Positions 33,621 to 46,648 of a stretch of 64,000 nucleotides of DNA are shown one piece after another; the first letter of the stretch is position 1, and every line of letters starts with the position of its first letter. The stretch lies in assembly GCA_047967505.1 (NCBI GenBank), contig CM106538.1; one strand, 5' to 3'. Both the position numbers and the translations under genes were made by a program. The notes beneath the pieces were generated by a model. It searched no databases. It was not told where the DNA came from and worked only from the letters and a program-made list of their open reading frames with translations. Source of the DNA: Dipteris shenzhenensis. Lineage: Eukaryota; Polypodiophyta; Polypodiopsida; Gleicheniales.

Positions 33621-35325
33621 AGAGACAAGGAAATTTTAAATGAAGGCAATTCCAAAGCTCCAGAGACCTCTAGCACCCCTTGGTCCTATCCCCAGAAGGA
33701 AATCCATCCCAATGCCACTTGACGTCCCATCCCTAGTCACACGAAAGGAAAACCTTTGCCACAAACTACTCTCCCACCTCTATTTCCCACACCCAATACT
33801 ATGAGCATGCCCTAGATATTCCATAAAAAATGGGTGCACAAGGCCGTCCTTCGTGTGCAACAATACTCCAAAAGAGGACAATAACCTTGGAGGACCAAAG
33901 CCGTGGAAGGGTTTTTGACCCCTCCTTGCCCCATGCCAACATGGGCAATTCCATCAAAAATCTGGGCCCGATGATGCCAATCGCCTCACCAGCAACAAGG
34001 ACAAATTCCAACACTCCATGGGAAGAAGTTTCACAAGCATCGGGTATTGATAAAGCTCCTGAAAGCCCAAGGCTACTATCACCACAAGCAATACATTTGG
34101 GTTCTAAAGCTTCCAACAACAAAGAATATGCTCAAGATTAGTGGGGTTTGTAAGGTAGTAACACAAGAACCTGTGTCAACTCTTGAGGTAGTCCCACAAG
34201 AACTTACCCTCGAACCCAGCACGATGGACCATTCTGCAAGCCCAAAGAATATCATGATTCCAAGTATAGTGCAACTCAATGAGAAAGTCACCAAGGTCAT
34301 TGACGGAGAAACACAAGAATCAATCCCTAAAAGTGGGGTAGCTACACAAGAACCTTCATTAAATATTGCGTACATTGGGGTATGTGGACTTGAAACTAAT
34401 TGTTGTTCGCCAAGTGGTAGAGATTTGTTTTTATGTTCTTCCCATAGAGACGACTGATCAACAGATGATCCTGGAAAGGACTTGGTGCTATACCATAAAT
34501 TGCCAAATCGACTGGAGAGTGAGAATTGCCACTCTCGTGTACAGTGGGAGAACCTCAATAATTCTGCTCTATAAAGACCATTCCAATTCCCCTACAGTAT
34601 GACCACCTGTAAGAGGCAAGGAAATTTTAAATGAAGGCAATTCCAAAGCTCCAAAGGCCTCCAGCATCCCATGGGGTCTAATCCCTAGAAGGAAATCCAT
34701 CCCGATCAAAATCCCAGCCCTAATTGCTGTTAGGGAAAACCTTTGCCACAAACTACTCTCCCACCTCTACTTTCCATGCCCAATGCTATGAGCATGACCT
34801 AGAGATTCTATGAATAATGGGTGCACAAGGCCATTCTTCATGCACAACACTACTATGAAAGAGGACAACAACCTTGGAAGACCAAAGCCGTGGAAGGGTT
34901 TTTGACCCCTCCTTGCCCCGTGCCAACACGGGCAATTCCATCAAAAAGCTGGGCCTGACGATGCCAATCACCTTGCCACCAGCAAGGACAAATTCCAACA
35001 CTCCATGGGAAGAAGTTTCACAAGCATTGGGTTGCGACAAAGCTCCTGAAAGACCAAGGCTACTATCAAGGTGAGCAATACATTTGGGTTCCAAAGCTTC
35101 CAACAACAGAAAATACGCAACCTCAACTCACTGGGATTCGTAAGGTAGTAACATAAGAACTCGTGTTAACTCCTACTAGCACGACAATCCATTCTATGAG
35201 CCCAAAGAATATCATGATTCCACGTATAGTGCAACTCAATGAGAAAGTCACCAAGGTCATCGAGGGAGCAATACAAGAACGGACTCCTAAAAGCAGGGTA
35301 GTTACACAAGAACCTTCATCCAAGC
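33374..35325 (+). repeat. Tandem duplication, two ~1-kb units
   Basis: Unit 1 (about 33374-34368) and unit 2 (34369-about 35325) both start GTACATTGGGGTATGTGGAC and run through the same blocks (TGGTGCTATACC, GGCAATTCCAAAGCTCC, CCGTGGAAGGGTTTTTGACC, AATATCATGATTCCA) in order, differing by scattered substitutions and small indels. Unit 1 starts inside the retropepsin-like region, so the duplicated DNA is element-derived. Confidence 0.9.
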
Positions 35326-37402
35326 CCATGTGAACATCATCAGAAGTCACCATACTTAGGGTAGCACCCACGGTGTCACCCGAACCTACTCCTATCAAAT
35401 CAAAGGCCGCAGTACCACAAGAACCTGCCCCTGCTTTGGGTATAGCCACACACGAACACACACCTTGTTTTGAGAGAGGTCCATCAAAGTGAATGCCGCA
35501 AAGCCAATACACACCTGACAACCAGGATGATGGACAAACTCAGCACGTGCTATACCTAGTTGATGGCGAGCTATGCTGCTATTCGACATTCAACTCCATA
35601 GCATTTCACATAATTGATCCTTCCTTAAGGTGCACAATCATCAAGCCCATGTCTAGGTGAGTTTGCACAATAGGCATATCACACACATGCACCAGCAACT
35701 CACAAGTCTTTGGTATTCCACAATGCACCCACCCACATTCATGCTCAGCATTAGGTGAATACGGCCAATACATTTTTGTATTTTTACATTTTTTGCATCC
35801 TTGCATGCTTACCTCATGAGTCTATGCATCCCAAGTCTACCCTGTTTCCTCTTCTGGGCAGCACCCTCAGCATCAGCAACCCCCCCTCAACAACTCTGAC
35901 AATTGTTAACCCAACAACCCGTCGCTATACTTTCTTTTGTCACCGACTCTTCCTCTTCTCCATGGGTAATGCTCACAAAAGTTCTCATTTTTGCAGTGCA
36001 CCTAAGTACCGAATGCCTAGAGGATACAACGAAATGTCAGTCGAATAGTTATCAGAAGAAGACATGGAGCTCCAAATACTGGATGCCATGGCCCAACTCC
36101 CTTAGGTACTATGCACAATTTTGTAGTAGAGGCAAGAGCACGCCTCCCAACTGTCCTCCTCTCTACTACAAGCACAACTCAAGGCACACAAAAGCCACAC
36201 CCTCATTTACCAAGCAAACCGACCTAGAAGGAGCAAAGACATTGGCCACAGTGGAGGACCTAGAGTTTACTATTACAAAGCTCAAGGATGATCTCTCTGC
36301 TGGTGAATCCCTGGTTTAGACCATGATGGACCAGCTGGACAAGGGAGACTCAAGCCTCTGAACCACAAAAGAGTGACAAACACAAGGAAAGGTATGCAAG
36401 GCACAGGGAGGGATTTGACCAATAAATCAAGATGCCTCAAGACCTCCTCACACAGGAGCGAGCCCTCACCATTGCATTGCAAGATGCAAATGAGTAGCTT
36501 CACACCTCTAGATGCCCAAAGGACTCCATATTGGAAGACAGAGAGTAGCATGAATTCACAATGTATAGGGAGGTCTTTGCACAGCTCACCACCTACACAC
36601 TATCCCCACACACAATCCCCCAAATCGATCTTACCACCTCTCTCCCACCAAACACACTCTCAACCATCCTTCGCTGAAATTCGGACCAACCCCTATCACC
36701 CCATTCTAGCTATGTCCTACTTCTCCCTAGAGCTCAGCCTCCATCCCTTAGATCTTGCCTTAGCCACCCACCCCATTCCTTAAAATTCCAAGTGTGGTGT
36801 TGAGTAACCATCAAGTCCACCAATTATCCATAGGATGATGACATGATGTAGCTAGCCAAGCCTGTGACAAATTGAGCCCATGGGTCTGTAACCAAAGCAT
36901 ACAAGACAACATTGATTGGATGCAAACCTATGGCCGGGCTTTCAGTAGTTCAAACTCAAGGGAATTTGGTTGCCTATCACTCCATGACCTTCCATTGCCT
37001 CAGCATCATCATTTTATTCAATAGGTTGACTCACACGAGTCCTTGGTGAGCCATTTTGAAATAATTCATGTAGCATACCTCAAAGTTGTCACCAAGGAGG
37101 ATGGTTAGGAAGCCATCTCTGTTTTTAATGCTACAACCCCCCATAGATATTCCTAACCTAGATCCCACACACCCCACAAATCCCACCCAACCCCTCAACA
37201 ACCCTCCAATCCCATCCCACCTCCCCTTCCCTGCACAAACCAGCCTGAATACTCCTCTAACACCTCCAACACTAGTACCACATAGCACAGGATAGCCTGA
37301 ATACTCCTTTGGCACCTCCAACACTAGCACCACACAACATGGGACCTCCTAGTCCATATCCTTGAATGCTCCTATTGATCTCCTTGATACCCATGCTAAA
37401 TG
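35326..37402. other. Low-content stretch, no gene assigned
   Basis: Proline- and threonine-rich short frames, many stops. Around 36190-36540 an interrupted frame alternates charged and hydrophobic residues (LATVEDLEFTITKLKDDL), like a decayed coiled coil, perhaps gag or spacer of a gypsy element. Not identifiable. Confidence 0.4.
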
Positions 37403-37754
37403 TGTTGAGATATAAAGCTCCACTCGCGATATGCCAGGGTGACCGTTGTGCATTTATGTCACCGACTTGTTAGCTGGAGATGCGGTTGGTACACTGCCCA
37501 CGAATAATAGTTGGATGACAGCTATCCTTATCTACTCTAGTTTGTGGCTCAGTTAGTATGCCACCTTAGTTATTTGAGTTTGGTTTGAGACCCACATATA
37601 GGGTTCTTCTATTTCTTTGTACTTGAGTTCTTTTGGCTTTCACAACTAAGAAGAGGAAAATTGTTTTCAGCCTCCACCTTTGTGTGTATTCCCCCATTGT
37701 GTATGTGAGAAAGCTGCAAGTGAGACTCCTTCCCTCTCTCCCACTATCTTCACA
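37403..37754 (+). repeat. 5' LTR of copia A copy 2
   Basis: TGTTGAG...CTTCACA, preceded by AAATG and followed by the altered primer site. Confidence 0.96.
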
Positions 37755-38295
37755 TGATATCAGAGCCTTATTCGTGGTAAGGAGCTCAAGAAAGCAAACC
37801 AAGTTCGTGGTGTCCTGGTAAGAGGACCAGTGTTGCTTTCCTATTTCGAGGTTGGGAGCAAATCTCTGCAGGTAGCACAGCCAGAAGTGCAAGAGTGGAC
37901 TGTCTCAGATTGAGACGCCCTTCGCGGTCTGGCGAGAGCACAATATATGCTGCGGGAAAGGGCAAAGCCCTTAGTGACTTTATTTTTCTGATTCAAGGCC
38001 ATTTCGGGGCCCGTTTTGAAGGCGGAAGTTCTTCGCAGGCACTCAAAAAAAGGCCTTGTTTTTGCTTTGCGACCACTGCTCGGCTAGTCGGTGAAAAGTT
38101 GCCACAGAAATTGCGTCGTATGCCTGTGTGCAGAGATATTGGGAGTCGCAGAATCAGGCTTGTTGCCTGTTGATGCAAAATCGTCACTAGGAAGTGACCG
38201 TGTGGTCAAATACCACTTTCGTCAGTTTTGCAGATCTGCCCGTGTGAGGCAAAAGCTGTGTTTTTTGTAGTGACAATATTTTGCAGTGTTCTGTA

Positions 38296-41200
38296 ATGGC
38301 ATCTGATTCTCTTTCACAGATTATCACTGAAAAGCTTGACAAGAATAACTTCCAGGCATGGAAGTTTAGAATGACAAATTTCCTTATGGGAAAAGGCTAT
38401 TGGGAGTTCATTACAGGAAATGAAGAAGAACCAGTTCTTCCTAATGTTCCCAATCAATAGGAAATGCAGGCATTTAAAGGATGGCATGAGAGAGCTAGAA
38501 AAGCTATGTACTGGCTGTCTATCAGTATTTCGGACTCTATGATTGTGCATATTCAGGATGCAAGTACGCCAAAGGAGGCATGGGATACTTTGGCAAAAAT
38601 GTACAGCACAAATACGCAAGCCAGGAAAATGCAGCTCAAACAGGAGTTGCACAATGTGCAGAGAGAAAATTTGAGCATAAATGACTACCACATGAAGGTG
38701 AAGAAAATTGCAGATGCACTTGCTTCCATTGGGTCGCCAGTGGAAGATGATGATCTAGTTTCTGTGACCTTGAATGGTCTAGGAAAGGATTATGCACAGT
38801 TCCGGACATCCATTACCGTCCGTGAAAAATTTCCTGATTTTGAAGAGTTGTTTGCTCTTCTAATTTCTGAAGGGCAGAGAAATGGGGGTGCATCTTCTTC
38901 AGGAGGAACTTCAAAAAAAACTGTCTTCTACTCAAATGCTGGAAGAGGTAGAGGCAGAGGTAGAGGAGGCCGATCTGCAGGCCATGGTAGAAATCAGAAT
39001 ATGCAGCAAACTCAAGAAAACCAGTCTTATGCAGGAGGACGTGGTAACTCTAGAGGCAGGGGGAGCCAAAGAGGCTGTGGTGGATGGCAGAGAGGCCAAA
39101 ATGCAAACAGCAATGTTGAATGCTACCACTGTGGTAAAATGGGTCATATGGCTAAGGACTGCTACAAAAAGCAGAATGACATTATGAATGGAAAATTGCA
39201 GCAAGGCAATTATGCATCTTCCAGTAGACAGGGTGATGACAGAAATGAGCATCTATTTATGGTGCAGCATATAACCAATTCTGTGACAAGTGCAGAAGAA
39301 CGAAATGATGTGTCGTATGTTGACTCAGGTGCTTCAAACCACATGACAGGTCATGTAGAATGGATGCAGGATACAAGGAAAATGGAAAAACCAGGATTTG
39401 TGGAGACTGGTGATGATACTGCACATCCTATTGTGCAGATTGGTAAAATTCCTTTGTCTATGTAGGATGGGAAAAAGAAATACCTGTCTGATGCATTTCA
39501 TGTCCCGAACATCACCAAGAACCTGGTTTCTGTTGGTCAAATGGTTGAACAGGGCTTGCAGGTCAGATTTAATCCTCATGGATGCTTTGTTGAGGATATG
39601 AAAAATAACGGTTGCTTGATAGCAAAAGGAAAGAAGAAAGGCAGGATGTTTACGTTGGATGCGGACATGTCTGAATTGAGTGCAACAATGTTTGCACATG
39701 GGACTGGTGTAGTTGCAAATATTGATATCTGGCATAAACGCATTGGTCATGTTAATATACAGTGACTTAAATCAATGCAAGCCCAAAATATTGTTGCAGG
39801 ATTGCCTAAATTCAAGGTTGCAGAAATGCATAAGGTTTGTGAAGCCTGTCAATTTGGAAAACAGGCAAGGAATCCATTTCCTAGGCATGTTCAAGAGAGT
39901 AAAAAACCATTGGAATTAATCCACTCTGATGTGTGGACTACTAAAGCTGCATCTATTGGAGGCTGTCACTATTTTGTCACATTTATTGATGACTTCAGCA
40001 GAAAACTTTGGGTGTATTTTATGAAAAAGAAAAGTGAAGTGTTTGGGCACTTCAAAGCTTTTAAAGCTATGGTTGAAAAAGAAACAGGCCTGCAAATAAA
40101 ATGCCTAAGGTCAGATGGAGGGGGAGAGTACCTCTCAAATGAGTTTGCAAGGTTCCTACAGGAGCATGGCATAAAGCAGCAATATTCATGCAGTCATACC
40201 CCACAGCAAAATGGACTTGCAGAAAGGAAAAACAGGCATATTGGAGAGGTATCTCGGGCCATGCTAAATGAGAAAGATCTACCAGATTATTATTGGGTTG
40301 AAGCAGTTGCTACAGCAGTTTACATAATGAACAGGACTCCCACTGCAGCAATACATGGCATGATGCCAGAGGAGATGTATACTGGTAGGAAACCAGACAT
40401 TTCTCATTTGAAATTTTTTGGTTGCATTGCCTATGTTCATGTGCCAGATGAGTTGAGGTCCAAGTTGGATCCAAAAGCTGAGAAGTGCGTCTTTATTGGT
40501 TATTCTCTGCAGCAGAAAGGGTAAAGATGCTATAACCCTTCCACTCGTAAGTTTACAGTGAGCAGAGATGTTGTTTTTGATGAGATGAGCAGCTGGTATA
40601 AACCAGTAAATGTGATGATTGATGTAGATGCACAAAATGGTAATGCTGCACAGAATTCACAACAGTAATCACAAAATATCAGTGGACCTACAGTGTCCTC
40701 CAACAGTGGTTCACATACTTCACCATGGACAGGCAGATTGAGATCAGGAGAATCTCCTCAAAGCAATGCAGATAGTGGTACGCAAGTATCACGAAAAGGA
40801 AAAGAGAAGGTAGATCAGCTCATGTTTGATGTGAATGCAGGTCACTCTTATGTGGATGGTGAATCCAGTGGCTCATAACAGAGCATTGATGATGAGTTGG
40901 GTATTCCTTCTGTTGTTACACCTGGAGTAAGTAAGACCAGGGATGTTTTGAGAGCACCTGGAAGTGAGCCTATCTTGTGCAGGTCTACCAGGGTTAGGTA
41001 TCCTGTGGATAGGCTGAAATATGATGGATTTACAGCCATTCACTATGCCTATATGGTCAAAGTGATACAGGAACCAGAACCCACTTCTTTTGAGCAAGCC
41101 ATGGGAAATGAAAAATGGGAGAAAGCCATGGATGAAGAAATGGATGTTTTGGAAGCAAATGCTACATGGGAATTGGTGCCTTTGCCTAAAGACAAGAATG

Positions 41201-42161
41201 CAATTGGCTGTAAGTGGGTTTATAAGATCAAGCACAATGCAGATGGTTCTGTGAATAGATACAAGGCAAGATTAGTTGTCAAGGGGTATGCACAGACATA
41301 TGGCATTGATTATGAAGAGCAGCCATTGGTATTATGCTGCTTGTCATTTATGTTAATGATTTGATCATCACAGGTGATAGTGATGAAGATATCCTTCATG
41401 TGAAAATGCTATTGAGGCAGAAGTTTGAGATGAAGGATTTGGGAGAGCTGCGTTATTTCTTGGGCATTGAGGTGATTAGATCACCAAGTGGGATACAGCT
41501 CTTGCAGAGGTAGTATGGACTGGACATGCTGTCCAAATATGGAATGACAGGCTGTAAGCCTATTTCAGTTCCTTTGGAGCATAATGTGAAGCTGAACGCA
41601 GATACAGGTGAGCTTCTGGAAGACCCTACTATGTACAGACGCATAGTAGGAAGTTTGATTTACATGACTATTACCAGGCTAGATTTGAGCTATGCTGTTG
41701 GGTTGGTAAGTCAGTTTATGCAGGCTCCAAGGAAACCGCATTTGGATGCGGCTAGACGCATACTCAGGTATGTGAAGTCCACATTGCAAATTGGACTATT
41801 TTATGAGGCTGGGGTTCAGATACAGTTGCATGGATACACTGATATGCATCAGTCTACAGATGGGCCAGTTGTCATTTATTGTGACAACATGAGCAGTATA
41901 CACTTGGCAAATAATCCAGTCTTTCATGCTAGAACAAAGCACATTGAGGTGCATTATTACTATGTGCGGGAGAAGGTTTTACTAGCTCTTATTGATCTAG
42001 CTTATGTCAGCACAGAGGATCAGGTAGCTGACATATTCACGAAGGCATTGGGTGCAGAGAAGCTGCGCAAGTTCAGAGACTTGCTTGGTGTGCAAGAATT
42101 GGGATTGAGCTCCAGGGAGAGTGTTGAGATATCGAGCTCCACTCGCAATATGCCAGGGTGA
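38296..42161 (+). pseudogene. copia A copy 2 gag-pol, stops and deletions
   Basis: Gag starts at ATG 38296 as in copy 1. The protease motif D-S-G-A is intact. Stops at 38458, 39463, 39763, 40522, 40666, 40876 and 41512; most fit C-to-T, but 40522 (TAT to TAA) and 40876 (GAA to TAA) are transversions. In RT, two deletions (copy 1 positions about 13396-13432 and 13444-13717; together 310 bases) remove the central palm and shift the frame. The active site reads Y-V-N-D at 41349-41360. A 189-base in-frame deletion removes most of RNase H, including its catalytic Asp and Glu (join at about 41843). It cannot encode any active RT. Confidence 0.92.
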
Positions 42162-42473
42162 CCGTTGTGCATTTATGTCACCGACTTGTTAGCTGGAGAT
42201 GCGGTTGGTACACCTCCCATGAATAATAGCTGGATGACAGCTATCCTTATCTACTCTAGTTTGTGGCTCAGTTAGTATGCCACCTTAGTTAGTTGAGTTT
42301 GGTTTGAGACCCACATATAGGGTTCTTCTATTTCTTTGTACTTGAGTTCTTTTGGCTTTCACAACTAAGAAGAGGAAAACTATTTTCAGCCTCCACCTTT
42401 GTGTGTATTCCCCCATTGTGTATGTGAGAAAGCTGCAAGTGAGACTCCTTCCCTCTCTCCCACTATCTTCACA
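42122..42473 (+). repeat. 3' LTR of copia A copy 2
   Basis: TGTTGAG...CTTCACA, followed by the target duplication AAATG. Confidence 0.96.
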
Positions 42474-42478
42474 AAATG

Positions 42479-44215
42479 TGGATGATGGTGTTCCTCCCAG
42501 CACCTCCCTCCTCACCACCATAAGATGTACAATGGTGGCCTAACCTCCAATCCTTCTAGGACTTCCATGACCGCTCGCATGCATCATTGGAAGGCACAAG
42601 TCATAGAGTGCACCCCTCGAGCAGTGGATCCATTACAATCTTGGTCTCACTTTTGAGAGCTCCAATAGAAGATCCCAATATCATATACTACTTCCCTAAG
42701 TACAATGTCCCCAAGGAAATGACTCAGGAAGGATTTTTCCTTCGCCTTCAATCATTCAATGATACCTATAGCTCAGTAACCAACCCCATGGTGGTAGCAG
42801 TGGTGCACTTCAACCGCCTTAGCTTCTTGTTGCTCTGAGATCTCCCCGCCCATAGCCATTCAATTAACAAGACAAACTTGACAATCTCAACAACTAGATT
42901 GTCTTCAACCTCAACATTGACCCCTCACAATTCCAAGACTTATGCCTGTACCTTCGGGTCTGAAATCTTCATGGCCATCACATTTGCATGTTCAAGGACA
43001 TGCATGCCACCCACTTCCGGAAGCACCGGCCTTATTTCACACGGATCAGCCCATGACAATTGGACCACTATGCAGTACTCTAGACGGTCCTCTCCACTCA
43101 CTTATAGTGGCACGGGTGATCCAAGGATGGCTCAGCAAATGAAAAGGGGGGCATATTAATAGCCATTGAGCATGCTAACAGATCTGGCTTGTCCAACCCC
43201 TATGGGTTTTGAGCCACAAATGGCTCAATTCAAGGTAGTCATTGGGATTGCCACAATTGGCAAGGATAACACAAGAGCCATTTGGATCACATGTATGGAT
43301 AACACAAGAGCCATTTGAAGACAAAGAGAAGGTTGAGAGAATCAGCATATGACTTGGCTCCATATGGGCCCAAGTAAGTGTAATAAAAGAGAGAGAGTGA
43401 TACAAGGAATAGGGTTGGCCCTCCCTTCAAAAAATGACATGAAATGCCAAATGGTTGATTTTGGTCTTCATTGTTGTATGCAACCTTTGAGAAATACAGG
43501 CTCTCTTCTTGCTATGTGTTGATATTGAGGTTTGCTTGCTTTCCTTGTTTGCCTTTGGTGTTTGTCACGGTCCTCCTTCACCTTCTTCTCCTTCTCCATC
43601 CCTTTCCCTTCTTCCCCCCCCTCCCCTCTCTCTTTTTTACCCCCTTCTTCTTGGTGGAAACCCCATTGCAATGATCCAATAGACACTCGAGTGACACAAT
43701 TGAAGGATTTACTACACAATGCTCCCACAAGGAGTAGCGTGGGAGTGAGGAGCTCAGTCGGCACACTTCTAGCATCCCCACGACACATGTTTTTGCCAAA
43801 CAACACAGTTCTCAATTGTGAGCAAGGCATGTTTAGGCATTGTAGTCAACATGTGCCATGGAGTATTAGATGTCTCAGAAGTAGACATAATGTTGTCAAA
43901 TATGGTACTTAGCAGTTGTTGATATGTTAGACTTGGGAAGAACTCTAGAAGACACGAGAGAGCATTTATATTCATCGAATTCTGAAGGATAAATTTTGGA
44001 TTTTATGCTAATTGTTTTTTTTGAAGAAGTTGTTGTATGTCCATGGTGTCTTGTTCTCAAAATGTAAGGAATGAATTCTTTACAAGTTTCAAATGTTTGC
44101 TAGCACAAATAAAGCAACTAGTCGAGCAATGAAAGTAGCAAAGAGACATGTTATAAAGATAGGAGAATACATTATGCATTTGACTCAAATGCAATGACAA
44201 ACCCAAAGCTATTAA
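42479..44215. other. No gene recognised
   Basis: Continues the DNA into which copia A copy 2 inserted. Frames are short or composition-driven (a C/T-rich stretch at 43560-43660). Confidence 0.5.
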
Positions 44216-44539
44216 CTATAAAACTTCCACTAGGTTTGCAAGTCTTAAGTTTCTACGTGCCATCATGAGGTCTTCTTCATAGAGTTGGAGGAAAGGGGTG
44301 CCTAAACAAAATACAATGTCAATGTATGGGCCTCTAATGTGAATCGAGACTTGTTTGCCTCCACGTTGGACAATGTCTCCAGTCAAGCAAGGAACCTGGA
44401 TAATTCTTTGAGGGCCTTTGCATGAGAAGCAGTAAGGACAAAGGGGATCTCGGTGGCTAACACAAACACCTCCACAAGCCTCACATATATGCTCAAGCAA
44501 ATTTTCATTAACGTTGGTGAAGTGCACAATTCCAAAGAC
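44216..44539 (-). CDS. Exon of an unknown protein with a six-cysteine zinc-ribbon-like cluster
   Basis: I do not recognise the gene. After a TTGTAG acceptor the exon starts at 44539 and reads 107 codons to a stop. Near residue 20 there is a cluster CX2CX3CX7CX2CX2C (CEACGGVC, then CPYCFSC), a likely metal-binding site. The rest alternates short hydrophobic strands (RIIQVPCLTGDIV, KQVSIHIRG, YIDIVFCLG) and ends in a charged helix. A Cys cluster inside a beta-rich domain would fit an OB-fold single-strand-DNA-binding protein, but this is a structural guess. Partner exons may lie to the right on the same strand (46649-47190). Confidence 0.4.
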   Translation of the reverse strand, partial: VFGIVHFTNVNENLLEHICEACGGVCVSHRDPLCPYCFSCKGPQRIIQVPCLTGDIVQRGGKQVSIHIRGPYIDIVFCLGTPFLQLYEEDLMMARRNLRLANLVEVL

Positions 44540-45360
44540 CTACAATTTCAAACAATTTATATGTCAATGTATGCTCTAGACAAAAGAAAGACACATTCCA
44601 AGTAGAGGTAGCTACCTTAGTTCCATAGCCTAGATGATTGTTTATTTTTTGCAAGCTTTTCTTGGGGGACTAGACTTTTTTGGTCATTTTTAGAACATTA
44701 TATAACACAACTTTTGGGGGACTTCACATGATATAAGAGTCACATATCTTGAGCAAACATTATAACACAACCCTTGATCCGTGATCATTAAATTGAGAAG
44801 TAACGTAAGTTGGCAAGGTTCTAGGACATGGATTTAGAGGAGTGTAAAAGCTCAAGAAAAGAGGGTAAGGGTTTCAAATGGTAGATTCTTGTGTGGTTCA
44901 ATGTTCAAAGTATTCTAAACATGCATTAATCTTTGAAGCAATGTAGTTACTAAAAGAATTTGACTAATTGGAAGCTTGCACATCTTCAAAGCAACGCAAT
45001 GATTGGAATGATACATTTTTAATATTATGAAGGTAATCATTTCAAAATTGCATTCTAAAAAAAACCTTCAAATGACTTTCATGTATCTGTAATCCTCAAA
45101 CCATGTCACAAGAAAATCATGAAGATACTATTTGGATCTCTTAAAACTGATGAAAGTCTTTATGCCAACAAGATGTCCTAGCCCCACCTAGCTGTTTAGG
45201 CTCTCTAAATCATTTCACAAGACAATTATGAACATATTCTTCAAGGTCTCTATGGACAAGAATCTAACCTTTATGCCAATAAGGCCTCCTAGTTCCAGGT
45301 AAAAGCTGCCAATTATAAGTGTTCAATAGAAAAGTTAAACTAAAACTGTTTAATTATATA

Positions 45361-45647
45361 GAATTTTAACAATCTAACAAAAGAAATGGCTTTTTCTTTA
45401 TATCACTTCGATCGTTTTGACTATATGACCATCTTTGGAGTAATATTATCCAAGTTATGGTGAAATAATACTAGCTGTCCAAGCCTCCCAAGCACTTGAG
45501 GGGCTGCGTCGTGCTTGAGGAGCTTGGACAGCAAGTCTTATATTGGCCATACCTTGGTCAATATGACTCCAAACATGTTCATGCTTGTAGTCAAAACGAT
45601 CGGTGTGACATGAAAGAGCCATTTCTTCTGTTATAGTATCAAATTTC
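45361..45647. repeat. Long imperfect foldback (MIR-gene-like or MITE-like hairpin)
   Basis: The left arm from 45361 and the reverse complement of the right arm to 45647 align over roughly 120 bases with scattered mismatches. Shared blocks are AAGAAATGGCT, CGATCGTTTTGACTA, TTTGGAGT and GCTGTCCAAGC. The apex 45475-45531 is the tightest part: CTGTCCAAGC pairs with GCTTGGACAG and CAAGCAC with GTGCTTG around a loop of about 15 bases. No coding potential and no clear target duplication. Either a young plant miRNA/siRNA precursor or a foldback transposon. Confidence 0.75.
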
Positions 45648-46648
45648 TAAATATTTAAAAACATTTTGTTAAAATTTATTTGTTTCATAAGAGCTTCAAC
45701 TTATCATGCTACAAAGGAACATAATGTTTTGCCAACTATCACTGTATATCAATAGTTTAAACATATATACTTAGTAGTTATTAATATTCAATAATTTTAA
45801 TAAGAGAATAATAAATGATAGTAGAAAGGCATCCTTCTTAGCTTCACATGAAGGGGAAAATTGTACTAAGCAAAGACAAAAAAAAGGAGCCCTAGAGCTT
45901 GGGCAAGGGCTATGCTAACAATCATTCCTTCATCATTTTGTGTTCGAAATGGATCAATCATATGGATAGCAAAAATTCAGTGAGCTACAGAAACTTGTTT
46001 CATGGGCAATTCGATAGAAGGAGCTTTGTGGGTCCCCCGATTTCATTTCATTTTTTTTTCACTACACAAAATTTTTACTGTAAGGCTCAAATAAAGATAG
46101 CAAGAAAACCTTAAGCTCACAAAGGTGTATGTTTTTAGTATTTCTTCTCGTGTCTTTTCCATTCACAACTTTAAAAAAGCTCACAAAAAAATATCCCCCT
46201 CATGAGACTTGGCTATAACAAAAGCTACTTTCAAGTCGTCCTTGATTGGGCCATCTGGAACCTCTGCCAAAATGGTAAAATCAAAGACACAAATTGTGCC
46301 TTTCGCCTTCAAGAACACGTTCGTCAAGATGTACACTACCACACCTTCTTTATTGAACTCTTGTACGAGCTAAGTGAGAGTGGATTTCTTTCATTCATGA
46401 ACGACAACTGCACCAAAGCAAATCACAAAGCAAAATAAGAAACAATGATTAACCATAGTATGCCAGAAGTAAACAAAGCAAGCAAGGAACAATCTAACGG
46501 AATGGACCACATGTGGCTCTATCTTCATCACGTGGACCATCTAGAACAATGATTAAATCTGCCATGCCCTAATGAATTGCAACTTTGATGATCACAATTG
46601 CAAGTGTTACCATCATACTATATTGACAATTTTCCAAAGTTGATCATC

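Larger units (their letters stand above)
37403..42473 (+). mobile_element. Ty1/copia retrotransposon family A, copy 2, complete ends
   Basis: 5' LTR 37403-37754 and 3' LTR 42122-42473 (352 bases each, TG...CA) are bounded by a perfect 5-bp target duplication AAATG (37398-37402 and 42474-42478). The primer site at 37755 reads TGATATCAGAGCC, one base changed. The two LTRs differ at about ten sites by my count, so this insertion is older than copy 1 by that measure. Internal deletions total about 500 bases relative to copy 1. Confidence 0.97.
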
